A program made the position numbers and the translations under genes. DNA of 64,000 bases, taken from contig NC_014364.1 of the NCBI RefSeq assembly GCF_000143985.1, forward strand, positions 310,001 to 374,000. The letters are read 5' to 3'. The stretch comes from Sediminispirochaeta smaragdinae DSM 11293. Its GTDB lineage: Bacteria > Spirochaetota > Spirochaetia > DSM-16054 > Sediminispirochaetaceae. Shown here piece after piece: positions 24,332 through 32,644 of this stretch (the stretch's first letter is position 1; every line of letters starts with the position of its first letter). The notes under the pieces were generated by a model, which saw only the letters and a program-made list of their open reading frames with translations, had not been told where the DNA came from and did no database searches.

Positions 24332-25972
24332 TCAATAGCCGTCTGAGATGGAGCGGTTTATATCTTTTTTGTATAGTTCGTTGTAAACATAGCCGCGTTT
24401 ACGAAGTTCTTCTTTAAGTTCCTGAGGGAAAGGCATATTGCGCCAGAAAATGCCGCGAACCTCCCGGTCGAGTTTCTGGGTTCCTTCGCTCTCTTTGGTA
24501 ATCCAGAGGATATAATCCTGTATGAAATATTCCTTCACATCTCCGCGAATTTTCTGCGCAATAAACCATTGGTAGTAATGACCGGTAAGCCCCTCTTCCA
24601 TCCAATAATGCTGGGCTTTTTCCTTTGCAACCTGCCAACGTAGATCGGCAATGGCGCTGAGCACCGCCGTTCTGAGATCCTTAGGGTACATGGGGAGAGC
24701 AATTCTTCCGCGGCTTGTCGCACGGTTGTAACGGTCGAAAGGTTCCCAGCAAATTCCCTTGTCCCCATAACAGGGAACGAGGACGATATAGGGTACGATT
24801 CGGTTTGTCTGTCGTTTAAAGGTCCTGAGAAAAACACCGGGATCAAGGTGTTCGATCGAGGTCATTTCGGCAATGATATTTTCTCTGGTACCTATCTCAC
24901 GAATAGAGGGCTTAAGATACTGTTTCATAAGTATGGGAAAATGGTTACCCTGCCGCCCCACACACATCTTCGCCATTTGACGAACGGTGTTAAACTCTTC
25001 CTGCAGTGTTCTGCTGTCGACAGCGGAAAAGTTCCCTGACTTTCCGGCTTTTGACAAAAGCTCTTCCAGCTGATTATCCGCAGTTTCCAGATCACGGAAA
25101 AAGAGGGATATCTCTTTGTCCATTGCCTGGAGCCTTCGAACCGTTTGCATGATTTCTCCGAGGCAGCTTCTCTGACTTGCCTCGTAAGGGAGTTTGACCT
25201 GCGGAAATCGTTCATGCTGAGGATGGTGCATGACATCGTTCATTTTTGCAAGGATGAGTTTCTCGGCACTTTCGATTTCTATCATTTTCGACCGAATCAA
25301 GCCAATCTGGACTTCTTTGTGGCCTCGGGCTTTTTCAATTTGACCGGTGAGGCGCTGCCCCTGATTTTGCTGTTTTGCCTTTACCTCGTCGGTCGCCGAG
25401 GCCGAAATGGCTCCGATGGCGATCTTTTTGAGCCATTCGTCGATATAATAGACTGGTTCATTGGTCTGGTTTTCGGGGATGATTCTGGCAATCATCTCCC
25501 GCTGTTCTTTCGAAACAATGGTAGGTATTAAAAAACCGTACCGAAACATGTACTTCTTTTGCTCGGGGAGATGGCCATGTATTCTTGCCGCAATCGAAGC
25601 GGCAACATTCCAATAGGCGGGGATCAACTTTTGCCGATAGAGTGATTTATCTTTGACGTCCGTTGCATTAAGGAATTTAGAAAGAAGGGAATGAAGGCGC
25701 TTAGCATCCTCCCCTTCGCCGGATAGGACGATCTTATAGAACGATGCCTCCGAAAAGTAAGGAAGCGGTTTATCTGATTGAAATTTTGTTATGGGCGTGA
25801 AGGTCGTCTTATTGAGATCAACCTGTTCTACCTCAACCGTCTGTTCGCTTATTTGACCTTCGTCGAAGAGATCGGAAAAATCCGGAGTGGTATCGGAAGA
25901 GCCCTGGGGCTCCATCCCCATGAGTTCCGCAATTTCTGGGTCGATGTCTCCCGAAAAAATGTTATCACTCAA
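24332..25972 (-). CDS. Large conserved-looking protein of unknown function
   Basis: 546 aa, soluble, with an acidic N-terminus (SGDIDPEIAELMGMEPQ), a long helical central region likely to form coiled coils (about 190-340) and a basic/aromatic C-terminal region (VLVPCYGDKGICWEPFDRYNRATSRGRIALP). No catalytic motif or known domain is recognised. The start is set at the TTG of 25972, 7 bases after AGGA, because an in-frame upstream reading would run through the tRNA-Ala gene. Codon use resembles its neighbours. It may be spirochaete-specific (unverified). Confidence 0.6.
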   Translation of the reverse strand: MSDNIFSGDIDPEIAELMGMEPQGSSDTTPDFSDLFDEGQISEQTVEVEQVDLNKTTFTPITKFQSDKPLPYFSEASFYKIVLSGEGEDAKRLHSLLSKFLNATDVKDKSLYRQKLIPAYWNVAASIAARIHGHLPEQKKYMFRYGFLIPTIVSKEQREMIARIIPENQTNEPVYYIDEWLKKIAIGAISASATDEVKAKQQNQGQRLTGQIEKARGHKEVQIGLIRSKMIEIESAEKLILAKMNDVMHHPQHERFPQVKLPYEASQRSCLGEIMQTVRRLQAMDKEISLFFRDLETADNQLEELLSKAGKSGNFSAVDSRTLQEEFNTVRQMAKMCVGRQGNHFPILMKQYLKPSIREIGTRENIIAEMTSIEHLDPGVFLRTFKRQTNRIVPYIVLVPCYGDKGICWEPFDRYNRATSRGRIALPMYPKDLRTAVLSAIADLRWQVAKEKAQHYWMEEGLTGHYYQWFIAQKIRGDVKEYFIQDYILWITKESEGTQKLDREVRGIFWRNMPFPQELKEELRKRGYVYNELYKKDINRSISDGY

Positions 25973-26001
25973 AACATTTTCCTGATAAAAAAAGAAGGTT
26001 A

Positions 26002-26075
26002 TGGAGGTGGTGGGAATCGAACCCATGACCTCGTGAATGCCATTCACGCGCTCTAGCCAACTGAGCTACACCCCC
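26002..26075 (-). tRNA. tRNA-Ala (GGC)
   Basis: Complete 74-nt cloverleaf on the minus strand. The acceptor stem GGGGGTG / CACCTCC includes the G3-U70 pair that defines alanine. The D arm is AGCTCAGTTGGCTAGAGC, the anticodon loop ATGGCAT with GGC anticodon, and the T arm GGGTTCGATTCCC. CCA is not encoded. It lies 29 bp upstream of the unknown 546-aa gene on the same strand. Confidence 0.96.
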
Positions 26076-26137
26076 AGAGATGACAAAAGCATAGCCGGAA
26101 CAATCTATCATGTCAAGATAGCTCTTATCGCCAGCTT

Positions 26138-27400
26138 TTATCGTCCCATACCGATGGAAAAAGAGAAGAAAGAAACATCTTCCGGAATATTCCAGCCGAT
26201 ATTAAACTGAAGAGCAGGGAAGACAATTTTGTTCAGGTAGAGTCGAATTCCACCTCCCGGCCCGTAGAAGCGTGTGTAATGATTCCGCTCCTGTGGAGTG
26301 TAGGTTCCGCCGTCAAAGAAGAATGCCATGGTTCCTGTTCCCCATGGAAAAGAGAGAAGCGAGAATTCAGCTGTAACGGAACCTGCCATGTATTGCCAGC
26401 CCACGCTGTCTCCCGACGGAAGGACCCTGAAGCCATCCCCATTCAAGGTGTTCAACAGTGCGGTCGGAGCGGTGGAGTCCCCCCCTCTCGCTTCGAATTT
26501 AAGCAGATGCTTCCCCGCAAAAGGGAGGGTATAGGCAATATTTAGCTCTGTTTCGGTGAATAAAGGTGATCCATTTTCATAAAAATCATAGCCGACATCG
26601 AAAGAGACGTTTGCCCAAAGTCCCTTTTCGAAAAATTCTAAATAATAAAGATCCTTCCAGCTCAGCGAGAGGCCAATACCGATCATCTGGGCCGAGTCCA
26701 CGTCACCATCTTCGACAAATGTACTGTCGTACTTCACCTGAATTCCGGGCTGCAAGCGTGCGTCGGTTCGTGTTTCCAGCCCGCCGTTTATACGAAACCC
26801 CTGACTGGTAAAAGAACGGATGCTGGTCTTGTCTTGAAGTAGGTCTTCCCTTTCGGTTTTTCCACCTCCGGCAAAGAAGATCAGCGTCGACGTTCCATCC
26901 GACAGTGACGGATCGATATACCCGATAGTGGCATTCAGACTTTCGTTTAGCGTATAAAAGGCCGCGCCGATGAATTGACGCCGTAAGCCGAGGAAATTTG
27001 CTTCAAACAGCGTTGCGCCGAACATCAGCGAGTCGCCATTTGAGGCAACCACGGGGATGGCGACAACAGAGAGCTTTTCTTCAACCACCAGTTCTATGTC
27101 GACCTCTGGTCCCTCCTGGTTGTAGTGAAACTGAATTTTCGAGAAAAGATTGGTTTGCTTGAGCCGCTGCTGCGATTGCTCCACATCTTCCTTACGCAAA
27201 GGATCTCCGAGGCGGATACTTATCAAGGGCAGAATAGCTGAACGACGGGTTTTTTCAAGGCCTGTGATGGTAATGGATCTGACGGTAAGAGGTTCTTTGC
27301 TTTGGGGAAACACTGTTTCTCCTTCGTTGTAGGAAAACAGTGGACTAAGGGCTGTAACAAAGAGGCATAATCCGAGTGAAATGGTTGCTAATAGTCTCAT
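26138..27400 (-). CDS. Omp85-family outer-membrane protein with a single POTRA domain
   Basis: 420 aa with a signal peptide (residues 1-24), one POTRA domain (about 38-112: LTVRSITITGLEKTRRSAILPLI ... VDIELVVEEK) and a C-terminal beta-barrel (about 120-420) with alternating hydrophobic strands ending FSFSIGMGR. The FYGPGGGIRLYLN and FDGGTYTP segments match the barrel end of surface-antigen proteins. BamA usually has five POTRA domains and TamA three, so this is a reduced family member, perhaps an accessory assembly or transport pore. A TATAGT box at 27408-27413 lies 7 bases before the ATG. Confidence 0.8.
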   Translation of the reverse strand: MRLLATISLGLCLFVTALSPLFSYNEGETVFPQSKEPLTVRSITITGLEKTRRSAILPLISIRLGDPLRKEDVEQSQQRLKQTNLFSKIQFHYNQEGPEVDIELVVEEKLSVVAIPVVASNGDSLMFGATLFEANFLGLRRQFIGAAFYTLNESLNATIGYIDPSLSDGTSTLIFFAGGGKTEREDLLQDKTSIRSFTSQGFRINGGLETRTDARLQPGIQVKYDSTFVEDGDVDSAQMIGIGLSLSWKDLYYLEFFEKGLWANVSFDVGYDFYENGSPLFTETELNIAYTLPFAGKHLLKFEARGGDSTAPTALLNTLNGDGFRVLPSGDSVGWQYMAGSVTAEFSLLSFPWGTGTMAFFFDGGTYTPQERNHYTRFYGPGGGIRLYLNKIVFPALQFNIGWNIPEDVSFFSFSIGMGR

Positions 27401-27468
27401 AGACTCTACTATAGATTGTTGTCGTGAAAAAAACAGCTGAGTGTCATGATAGCTTTGTGAAGAAATAT

Positions 27469-27504
27469 AAAAAAAGCCGAACGAAGATATACGCTTCGTT
27501 CGGC
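27469..27504 (-). terminator. Rho-independent terminator after peroxiredoxin gene
   Basis: On the minus strand, perfect 11-bp stem (plus-strand arms 27476-27486 and 27494-27504, 7-base loop) followed by seven T (27469-27475 as A on plus). Confidence 0.95.
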
Positions 27505-27520
27505 AGCCATGGGAATGGCG

Positions 27521-28162
27521 TTAAAGCTTCTTATGGCAGAACCACCAATCAAAGCCTTCGTGTTCTGAAAGTCGTGTCTCCGCACTCTTTTCATCGGCAG
27601 GGGGGTGAATAATGACTCGATCTCCGATCAGTTCGTTCTCGGGCCAACCTGCTGGTATGGCTACATTATTTTTATCCGCAACCTGGAGTGCTCGGACTGC
27701 ACGGAGTACCTCGTCCATATTTCTACCGATTTCCTGAGGGTAGTAGAGAACCAGTCGGACGATTCCTTTGGGATCGACGATAAATACCGCTCGGACGGTG
27801 TTGGTTCCTTTCCCGGGATGGATCATGCCCAATTGCTGTGCAACAAGCCCTCTGTCGTCGGCAATGACGGGGAAGGGAATTTTTACCTCAAGTTTTTCAT
27901 TGATCCACTGAATCCATTTGATGTGGCTGAATACCTGGTCGATCGAAAGCCCTATAAGATCACAATCGAGCTTTGCAAATTGGTCGGCCCGTTTTGCAAA
28001 GGCAACGAATTCCGTCGTACAAACCGGAGTAAAATCCGCGGGATGGCTGAACAAGACAAACCATCGCCCCTTGTAGTCGCCCGGAAGGGATTTCCTGCCG
28101 TGCGTTGTCTGAACTTCAAGTTCGGGAAAAGCCTCGCCAATGAGGGGAAATGAATGCTCCAT
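27521..28162 (-). CDS. 1-Cys peroxiredoxin (Prx6 type)
   Basis: 213 aa. The peroxidatic cysteine lies in [14 protein letters not shown]; the catalytic Arg region and the C-terminal 1-Cys Prx domain ([20 protein letters not shown]) identify the Prx6 subgroup, which reduces hydrogen and organic peroxides with an external thiol donor. The glutaredoxin at 18340 is one possible partner (inference). The ATG at 28162 has GGAGG 8 bases upstream. It lies downstream of perR and has its own promoter overlapped by a palindrome, so PerR control is likely. Confidence 0.92.
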   Translation of the reverse strand: MEHSFPLIGEAFPELEVQTTHGRKSLPGDYKGRWFVLFSHPADFTPVCTTEFVAFAKRADQFAKLDCDLIGLSIDQVFSHIKWIQWINEKLEVKIPFPVIADDRGLVAQQLGMIHPGKGTNTVRAVFIVDPKGIVRLVLYYPQEIGRNMDEVLRAVRALQVADKNNVAIPAGWPENELIGDRVIIHPPADEKSAETRLSEHEGFDWWFCHKKL

Positions 28163-28188
28163 ACTAATTACCTCCAAAGTTTAAATAA

Positions 28189-28203
28189 TAATCGGAACGA
28201 TTA
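28189..28203 (-). promoter_or_regulatory. Palindromic operator (PerR-like) before peroxiredoxin
   Basis: TAATCG-GAA-CGATTA, a perfect 6-3-6 palindrome, placed just after the -10 box of the peroxiredoxin promoter, at the predicted transcription start. Geometry and AT-rich ends fit the 15-bp Fur/PerR box type. Confidence 0.6.
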
Positions 28204-28206
28204 CTA

Positions 28207-28234
28207 ATAATAACCGAAATAAAAGAATTGTCAA
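28207..28234 (-). promoter_or_regulatory. Peroxiredoxin promoter
   Basis: Minus-strand TTGACA (28229-28234), 16-bp spacer, TATTAT (28207-28212). The -35 overlaps the perR stop codon, so the gene can be transcribed apart from perR. Confidence 0.6.
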
Positions 28235-28659
28235 GCCTTTTGTACAAGATCTTTCTCTCCTTGCCGTTCGGCTTCCTTACAATGCATGCAGATACCATGA
28301 AAATCCAATTCGTGTGCGGTAACGGTATGCCCCGTCGCTTGTGCCACCTTTTCTTCAAGCGAAAGATCAACGTTAAGAGGCAAATCGTAAATCCTTCCGC
28401 ATTTGTCACAGATAAAATGATAATGGGGTTCTACCGTCGCATCAAATCGGTCGAAAGTGCTTCCCCGTCCCAGCCTTCGGACCATCCCCTGCTGTTCCAA
28501 TATACCGAGATTTCTGTAAACGGTACCGAAACTGAGATTAGGGAAATCGGGACGTAGCGCTTCATACAGTTCTTGGGCCGTAGGATGCGTATCAGTCGAG
28601 AGCAGATACTGATAAAGGGCGTTGCGTTGTTTGCTGTTTCGATATAGCGCCTTATTCAT
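28231..28659 (-). CDS. perR: Fur-family peroxide regulator PerR
   Basis: 142 aa. A winged-helix domain (PTAQELYEALRPDFPNLSFGTVYRNLGILEQQGMVRRL) precedes a metal-sensing domain. The regulatory ligands typical of PerR are kept: FDRFD (Asp), HYHFIC (two His) and an Asp rather than Glu in GRIYDL. Structural zinc cysteines are CDKC and CMHC. Oxidation of its iron-bound histidines releases the repressor from DNA (known for the family). It probably represses itself and the downstream peroxiredoxin. Confidence 0.92.
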   Translation of the reverse strand: MNKALYRNSKQRNALYQYLLSTDTHPTAQELYEALRPDFPNLSFGTVYRNLGILEQQGMVRRLGRGSTFDRFDATVEPHYHFICDKCGRIYDLPLNVDLSLEEKVAQATGHTVTAHELDFHGICMHCKEAERQGEKDLVQKA

Positions 28660-28669
28660 AATCGTTACT

Positions 28670-28705
28670 ACTATGAATAATAGTGATCCTACTTCTATCT
28701 GTCAA
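28670..28705 (-). promoter_or_regulatory. perR promoter with overlapping operator
   Basis: Minus-strand TTGACA (28700-28705), 17-bp spacer, TATTAT (28677-28682). The -10 is covered by a 5-5-5 palindrome ACTAT-GAATA-ATAGT (28670-28684, plus strand). This is the expected layout for autorepression. Confidence 0.6.
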
Positions 28706-29102
28706 GGGCTTGAATATAGTCCCAGGAAACGGAAAAAGAGCCCCGAGCCTTTTCTCCGACAACCAAAAGTCGATAATTACCTTTTTGTGTCGCTATACAT
28801 CGGTATTCGGCCGGACCGTTGTCGATACGTTTGATAAGTTTACCTTCTGGATCGAAAATTTCAAGACGCAAGGTTCCTGCTTTTTCCGTCTCTTCCCATC
28901 GAATCATCAGTTCGTCGCCAGGCAATAATCCCACTTTGCGTTCTTTTTCGTCGGAGAAGCGATAAAATCGCGCCTCCATGGTCGCAGGTCTGTCAGATGA
29001 CATATAAAGAAAACGACCGTCTCCCTGCAGAAGTTTCAGACCAATTACAATAACAAGGACGGGTATGGCGATGATGATCGTCTTCAGGTTTTTTTTGTTC
29101 AT
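28695..29102 (-). CDS. Membrane-anchored protein of unknown function
   Basis: 135 aa from the ATG at 29102. An N-terminal basic stretch and membrane helix (residues 4-25) precede an extracytoplasmic beta-rich domain (MEARFYRFSDEKERKVGLLPGDELMIRWEE) without catalytic motif or cysteine. A longer start at 29129 is possible; 29102 is favoured by TTGACC (29131-29136) and TTGAAT (29108-29113) ending 5 bases upstream. Its end overlaps the perR promoter. Confidence 0.55.
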   Translation of the reverse strand: MNKKNLKTIIIAIPVLVIVIGLKLLQGDGRFLYMSSDRPATMEARFYRFSDEKERKVGLLPGDELMIRWEETEKAGTLRLEIFDPEGKLIKRIDNGPAEYRCIATQKGNYRLLVVGEKARGSFSVSWDYIQALDR

Positions 29103-29210
29103 GAGCCATTCAACCATGGACGATTTCATCGGTCAAGGTGCGATTGAAAGTAGTTGCGACCCTGCTGCTTCTTTTTTACAATGTGAGTATCTCTTCCGTA
29201 AGGATCATAG

Positions 29211-30458
29211 ATGCCTAACATCAATAAGAAACAAAGACATAAAACTATCACGCCAAGTCCCTTTTTTATCAAAGTCATAAAGCCTTTTCTTCATTGGCTT
29301 CTTCCGAGGCTTTATACCATCCAGGTTATCCGTTCGAAGGAGTTGAACGCGATCCATCCCCCCTATATCATTGTCGGAAATCATGTAAATTTCTGGGATC
29401 CCTTCCTGCTGGGGCTCTATATCAAAGAGGTGCCCCAGTTCGTTACTTCGGATAACATCTTTCGCACACGCCTTTTTGGGGTTATCATGAAGCTGTTCGG
29501 TTCCATCCCGAAGTCGAAATTTATGAGTGATGCGGCAACTGTAGCCCAAATCGTGAGGATCATCAAAGGCGGGGGCGTGATCGGTATCTTTCCCGAGGGA
29601 CGTAGAACTTGGGATGGTCGTAGCCTTGAGCATGTTCCTCAGGTTTCCAAACTGATTCAGCGATTGGCCATCCCTGTCGTAGGGGTAAGAGTCAAGGGTG
29701 CTTTTCTCGCCCGTCCCCGATGGGCGAGAAAAAGAAGCAAAGGGCTCGTTGAGTTGGAATACTTTTCTCTCTTTTCTGGTGAAGAGTTGAAGGGCCTTGG
29801 TTGGGAAGAGGTAAAACAGCTTATGGAAAAACAACTTTTCCATGACGATGTTGCCTGGGCTAGAGAAAAAGAACTCCGGTTTGTTGGTAAACGGCGTGCG
29901 GAATATGTTGAAAAACTCTTATACCTCTGCCCCTCCTGTGAAGGGGTTGCTACCCTTGTTTCCCATGATAATACCGTCGAATGTTCTTCCTGTGGCTATG
30001 CCTTTACCTATGACGAAACAGGAGAGCTTGGACCTGTCACCGGTCCTCTTCGTTTTTCGGAATTGGGTGATTGGAACGATTGGCAACAGAAAAGGCTCAT
30101 CGAACGAATATGTGAACTTCCCGACGGTGAACAAATTTTTATGGAAGAGGGGCCTGCCATGCTTCTCACCGGCTATCGGGCACAGCGTTTGAAAAAGCTC
30201 AAAACGGGTCGTGCTCTCTTTTCCAGAGATACACTCTATTTTCGGACTACCCTACGTGAGGGGTTTTCCTTTCCCGTTAATGAACTTGAAGCCGTCAATG
30301 TACAGGACAAGGAAAAACTCGAATTTTACCATAAAGGAATGCTCTTTCGTCTCAATTTTGTTAGTAGCCGAGCCTCCGCCCTTCTTTGGTACAGGGCGAT
30401 TACCGGGGTTCAGGAGTGCCTTGCTTCCGGAAATCTTCTTTCGTCCGATAAGTCCTGA
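29211..30458 (+). CDS. PlsC-type acyltransferase with C-terminal zinc-ribbon extension
   Basis: 415 aa. The first 210 residues are a 1-acyl-glycerol-3-phosphate acyltransferase-like domain, with the HX4D catalytic motif in GNHVNFWDPF (His58, Asp63) and the FPEGRR substrate motif (127-132). A membrane-association helix lies at 15-35. The rest (about 235-400) is unusual: a zinc ribbon with CPSC and CSSC pairs and a following beta-rich domain with no recognised function. Housekeeping PlsC is about 240 aa, so this is a specialised fusion. Confidence 0.82.
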   Translation: MPNINKKQRHKTITPSPFFIKVIKPFLHWLLPRLYTIQVIRSKELNAIHPPYIIVGNHVNFWDPFLLGLYIKEVPQFVTSDNIFRTRLFGVIMKLFGSIPKSKFMSDAATVAQIVRIIKGGGVIGIFPEGRRTWDGRSLEHVPQVSKLIQRLAIPVVGVRVKGAFLARPRWARKRSKGLVELEYFSLFSGEELKGLGWEEVKQLMEKQLFHDDVAWAREKELRFVGKRRAEYVEKLLYLCPSCEGVATLVSHDNTVECSSCGYAFTYDETGELGPVTGPLRFSELGDWNDWQQKRLIERICELPDGEQIFMEEGPAMLLTGYRAQRLKKLKTGRALFSRDTLYFRTTLREGFSFPVNELEAVNVQDKEKLEFYHKGMLFRLNFVSSRASALLWYRAITGVQECLASGNLLSSDKS

Positions 30459-30484
30459 TGTCTTAAAGTTATTGGGGGGTACGT

Positions 30485-31876
30485 ATGTATGATGTGGTAA
30501 TCAAAAATGGCACGGTTGTTAATAGCTGGGGTATGATCGAGGCCGATGTCGCCGTCTCTTCCGAGACGATCGTCGCCGTTGGTCTCGGCCTTTCCGGCAA
30601 ACGGGAAATTGATGCCGGTGGTAAATTGGTTATCCCCGGTGCGGTGGATACCCATGTTCATCTCTCACTCGATCTCGGGGGAGGCCTGATTTCTTCCGAT
30701 GACTTTTTCACCGGTACCCGTGCGGCAGCCTTCGGCGGTACCACTACGGTTGTTCCCTTTGTTCATCCGGAGTCTGGGGAGACTATGGAATCGGCTTTTC
30801 GCAGACGGCAGAATGAGGCTGAGGGGGATGTCGTTGTCGATTATGGCTGGCACATGAACATCGGCCCCGATGCTTTCAAAGAACTGGGAGGTCTCCAAGC
30901 GGCAGTTAATCGAGTAAAATCTCTTGGTATCGTCACCTTCAAACTTTATATGGCCTATGGTTATCGGCTCTCCGACAGCCAACTCTTTCAGGCAATGGAG
31001 GCTGTCGGCCGTGCAGGAGGGCTGTCGGTAGTTCATGCCGAAAATTGGGACTTGATTTCCTTTTTGGTCGAACGTGCGGTACATGCCGGTGAACACCATC
31101 CCCGTTGGCATGAAACGTGTCGTCCTTCTTCCTTTGAAGCTGAGGCAGTCTCGAAGGTTGCGGCGATTGCCGCTTACCTCTCCTTTCCTGCGGAAATCTT
31201 TCATGTCGGAAATCGTGCTGTTTCCAAGACCATTGAGGATGCCCGTAAAAAAAATATCCCCCTATTCGGAGAGACCTGCCCGCAATATCTTTTTCTCACC
31301 ACCGATGCCTTTGACCGTGAGGGCGTCGAAGGGGCATATCCCGTTTGTTCTCCTCCGATACGCCCGGAGGCCGACCGCACCGCCATGTGGGACGCTTTAT
31401 CTTCAGGCGCGTTGCAGATTGTATCGACCGATCACTGTCCCTTCTTGGCTGAAGAGAAAGAGAAGGGATTGGAAACCGGCTTTCAGAAGATCCCCGGAGG
31501 GGTTCCATCCATCGAAATGCGGCTGTCTGCTCTCTATAGTGAGGGGGTTCGTAGCGGGCACATATCACCTGAACAATGGATCGATGTGTGCTGTACCACT
31601 CCGGCCCGGCTCCACGGCTTTGACCGAAAAGGCGATATTGCTCCGGGGAAAGATGCCGATATCGTAATCTTCGATCCTGAGAAAGAGCATTACCTGACGG
31701 CAGAAACCCTTCATGAGCGCTGTGGATGGACCCCGTATGAGGGAATGAAACTGGTTGGAAAGGTCGAAAGCACCCTCCTTCGGGGGCGTACTGTTGTTGA
31801 TAACGGAAGCTTTGTCGGCGCCGCAGGAATGGGGAAATATATCAGCCGCAGCGGTATTGACGCCCGCCTTCACTGA
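30485..31876 (+). CDS. Dihydropyrimidinase/hydantoinase-family amidohydrolase
   Basis: 463-aa cyclic amidohydrolase. The metal centre is complete: DTHVHL (His57, His59), the carboxylated lysine in TFKLYMAYG (Lys153), VVHAEN (His184), FHVGN (His240) and STDHCP (Asp near 316). It would hydrolyse a cyclic amide such as dihydropyrimidine, hydantoin or allantoin; substrate cannot be told from sequence. A GGGGGG ribosome site lies upstream. It probably starts an operon with the two following genes, which does not clarify the substrate. Confidence 0.88.
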   Translation: MYDVVIKNGTVVNSWGMIEADVAVSSETIVAVGLGLSGKREIDAGGKLVIPGAVDTHVHLSLDLGGGLISSDDFFTGTRAAAFGGTTTVVPFVHPESGETMESAFRRRQNEAEGDVVVDYGWHMNIGPDAFKELGGLQAAVNRVKSLGIVTFKLYMAYGYRLSDSQLFQAMEAVGRAGGLSVVHAENWDLISFLVERAVHAGEHHPRWHETCRPSSFEAEAVSKVAAIAAYLSFPAEIFHVGNRAVSKTIEDARKKNIPLFGETCPQYLFLTTDAFDREGVEGAYPVCSPPIRPEADRTAMWDALSSGALQIVSTDHCPFLAEEKEKGLETGFQKIPGGVPSIEMRLSALYSEGVRSGHISPEQWIDVCCTTPARLHGFDRKGDIAPGKDADIVIFDPEKEHYLTAETLHERCGWTPYEGMKLVGKVESTLLRGRTVVDNGSFVGAAGMGKYISRSGIDARLH

Positions 31877-31897
31877 GGTCATGATGTAGCGGTGGAA

Positions 31898-32644
31898 ATG
31901 GATTTTCGGGAAGATAGACCGGAGATCGATGCGCTGCTGGAAGAGGCCGACGAGGCTTTCGATAAGGGTGAATTCGATATGGCGGTGAGACGGTACAGTG
32001 ATGTCCTGCGTATCGATTTCGAGCATGTAGGTGCCCTCATGAATCGGGGAGCCGCATATCACAGCCTTGGCCAGTATGAGAAGGCGCTTGAAGATGATCT
32101 CAGGGCCCTTGAATACGATACGGAAGACGAGAAGCTTTTTTTCAATACGGGACTTGTTCTCAATGCTCTGGAACGAAACGATGAGTCGCTTGAATACTAC
32201 GATCAGGCGCTCCGTCTTCGTTTCGACTACGGATTGGCCTATTACGCCCGTGCCAATACCCTTGCGTATCTTGATCGCCACGAAGAAGCGGTGGAGGACT
32301 ACGCTAAGGCGGACCGTTTCGGAGTGGAATATGACGATATCTACCGTTTTTGGGGCCTGAGCTGTGAAAAATGTGGTCGTTATCAGGATGCTGCTAACCT
32401 TTATGAGCGGGCGATGGATGAGGTGCATGACGAATCCGTACTCTGTCGTATCGGTTATTGTTTTTGGATGATGGGTGATTATCGTGCTGCGGAAGGTTTT
32501 CTCCATCGTGCGATCGGTATTGATTTTGGAGAGGGGGATGCTTGCATAACATTGCTTGCCCTCTACAGCGAGCAGAAACGCTTTTCCGAACGTGATGCTG
32601 TTCTCCGGATGCTTTCGGGATCTGAGGATGGGATGTCGTCATGA
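31898..32644 (+). CDS. TPR-repeat protein
   Basis: 248 aa, acidic, made almost wholly of about six tetratricopeptide repeats (for example ALMNRGAAYHSLGQYEKALEDDLRALEYD). No signal peptide, so a cytoplasmic scaffold. The ATG at 31898 is used; a GTG two codons upstream is possible. It overlaps the next gene by ATGA, suggesting that the two proteins work together. Confidence 0.75.
   Translation: MDFREDRPEIDALLEEADEAFDKGEFDMAVRRYSDVLRIDFEHVGALMNRGAAYHSLGQYEKALEDDLRALEYDTEDEKLFFNTGLVLNALERNDESLEYYDQALRLRFDYGLAYYARANTLAYLDRHEEAVEDYAKADRFGVEYDDIYRFWGLSCEKCGRYQDAANLYERAMDEVHDESVLCRIGYCFWMMGDYRAAEGFLHRAIGIDFGEGDACITLLALYSEQKRFSERDAVLRMLSGSEDGMSS

Noticed and set aside
31565-32506. 313-aa open frame opposite the hydantoinase and TPR genes
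   Set aside because: Spans two genuine plus-strand genes and their boundary, with no recognisable motif.
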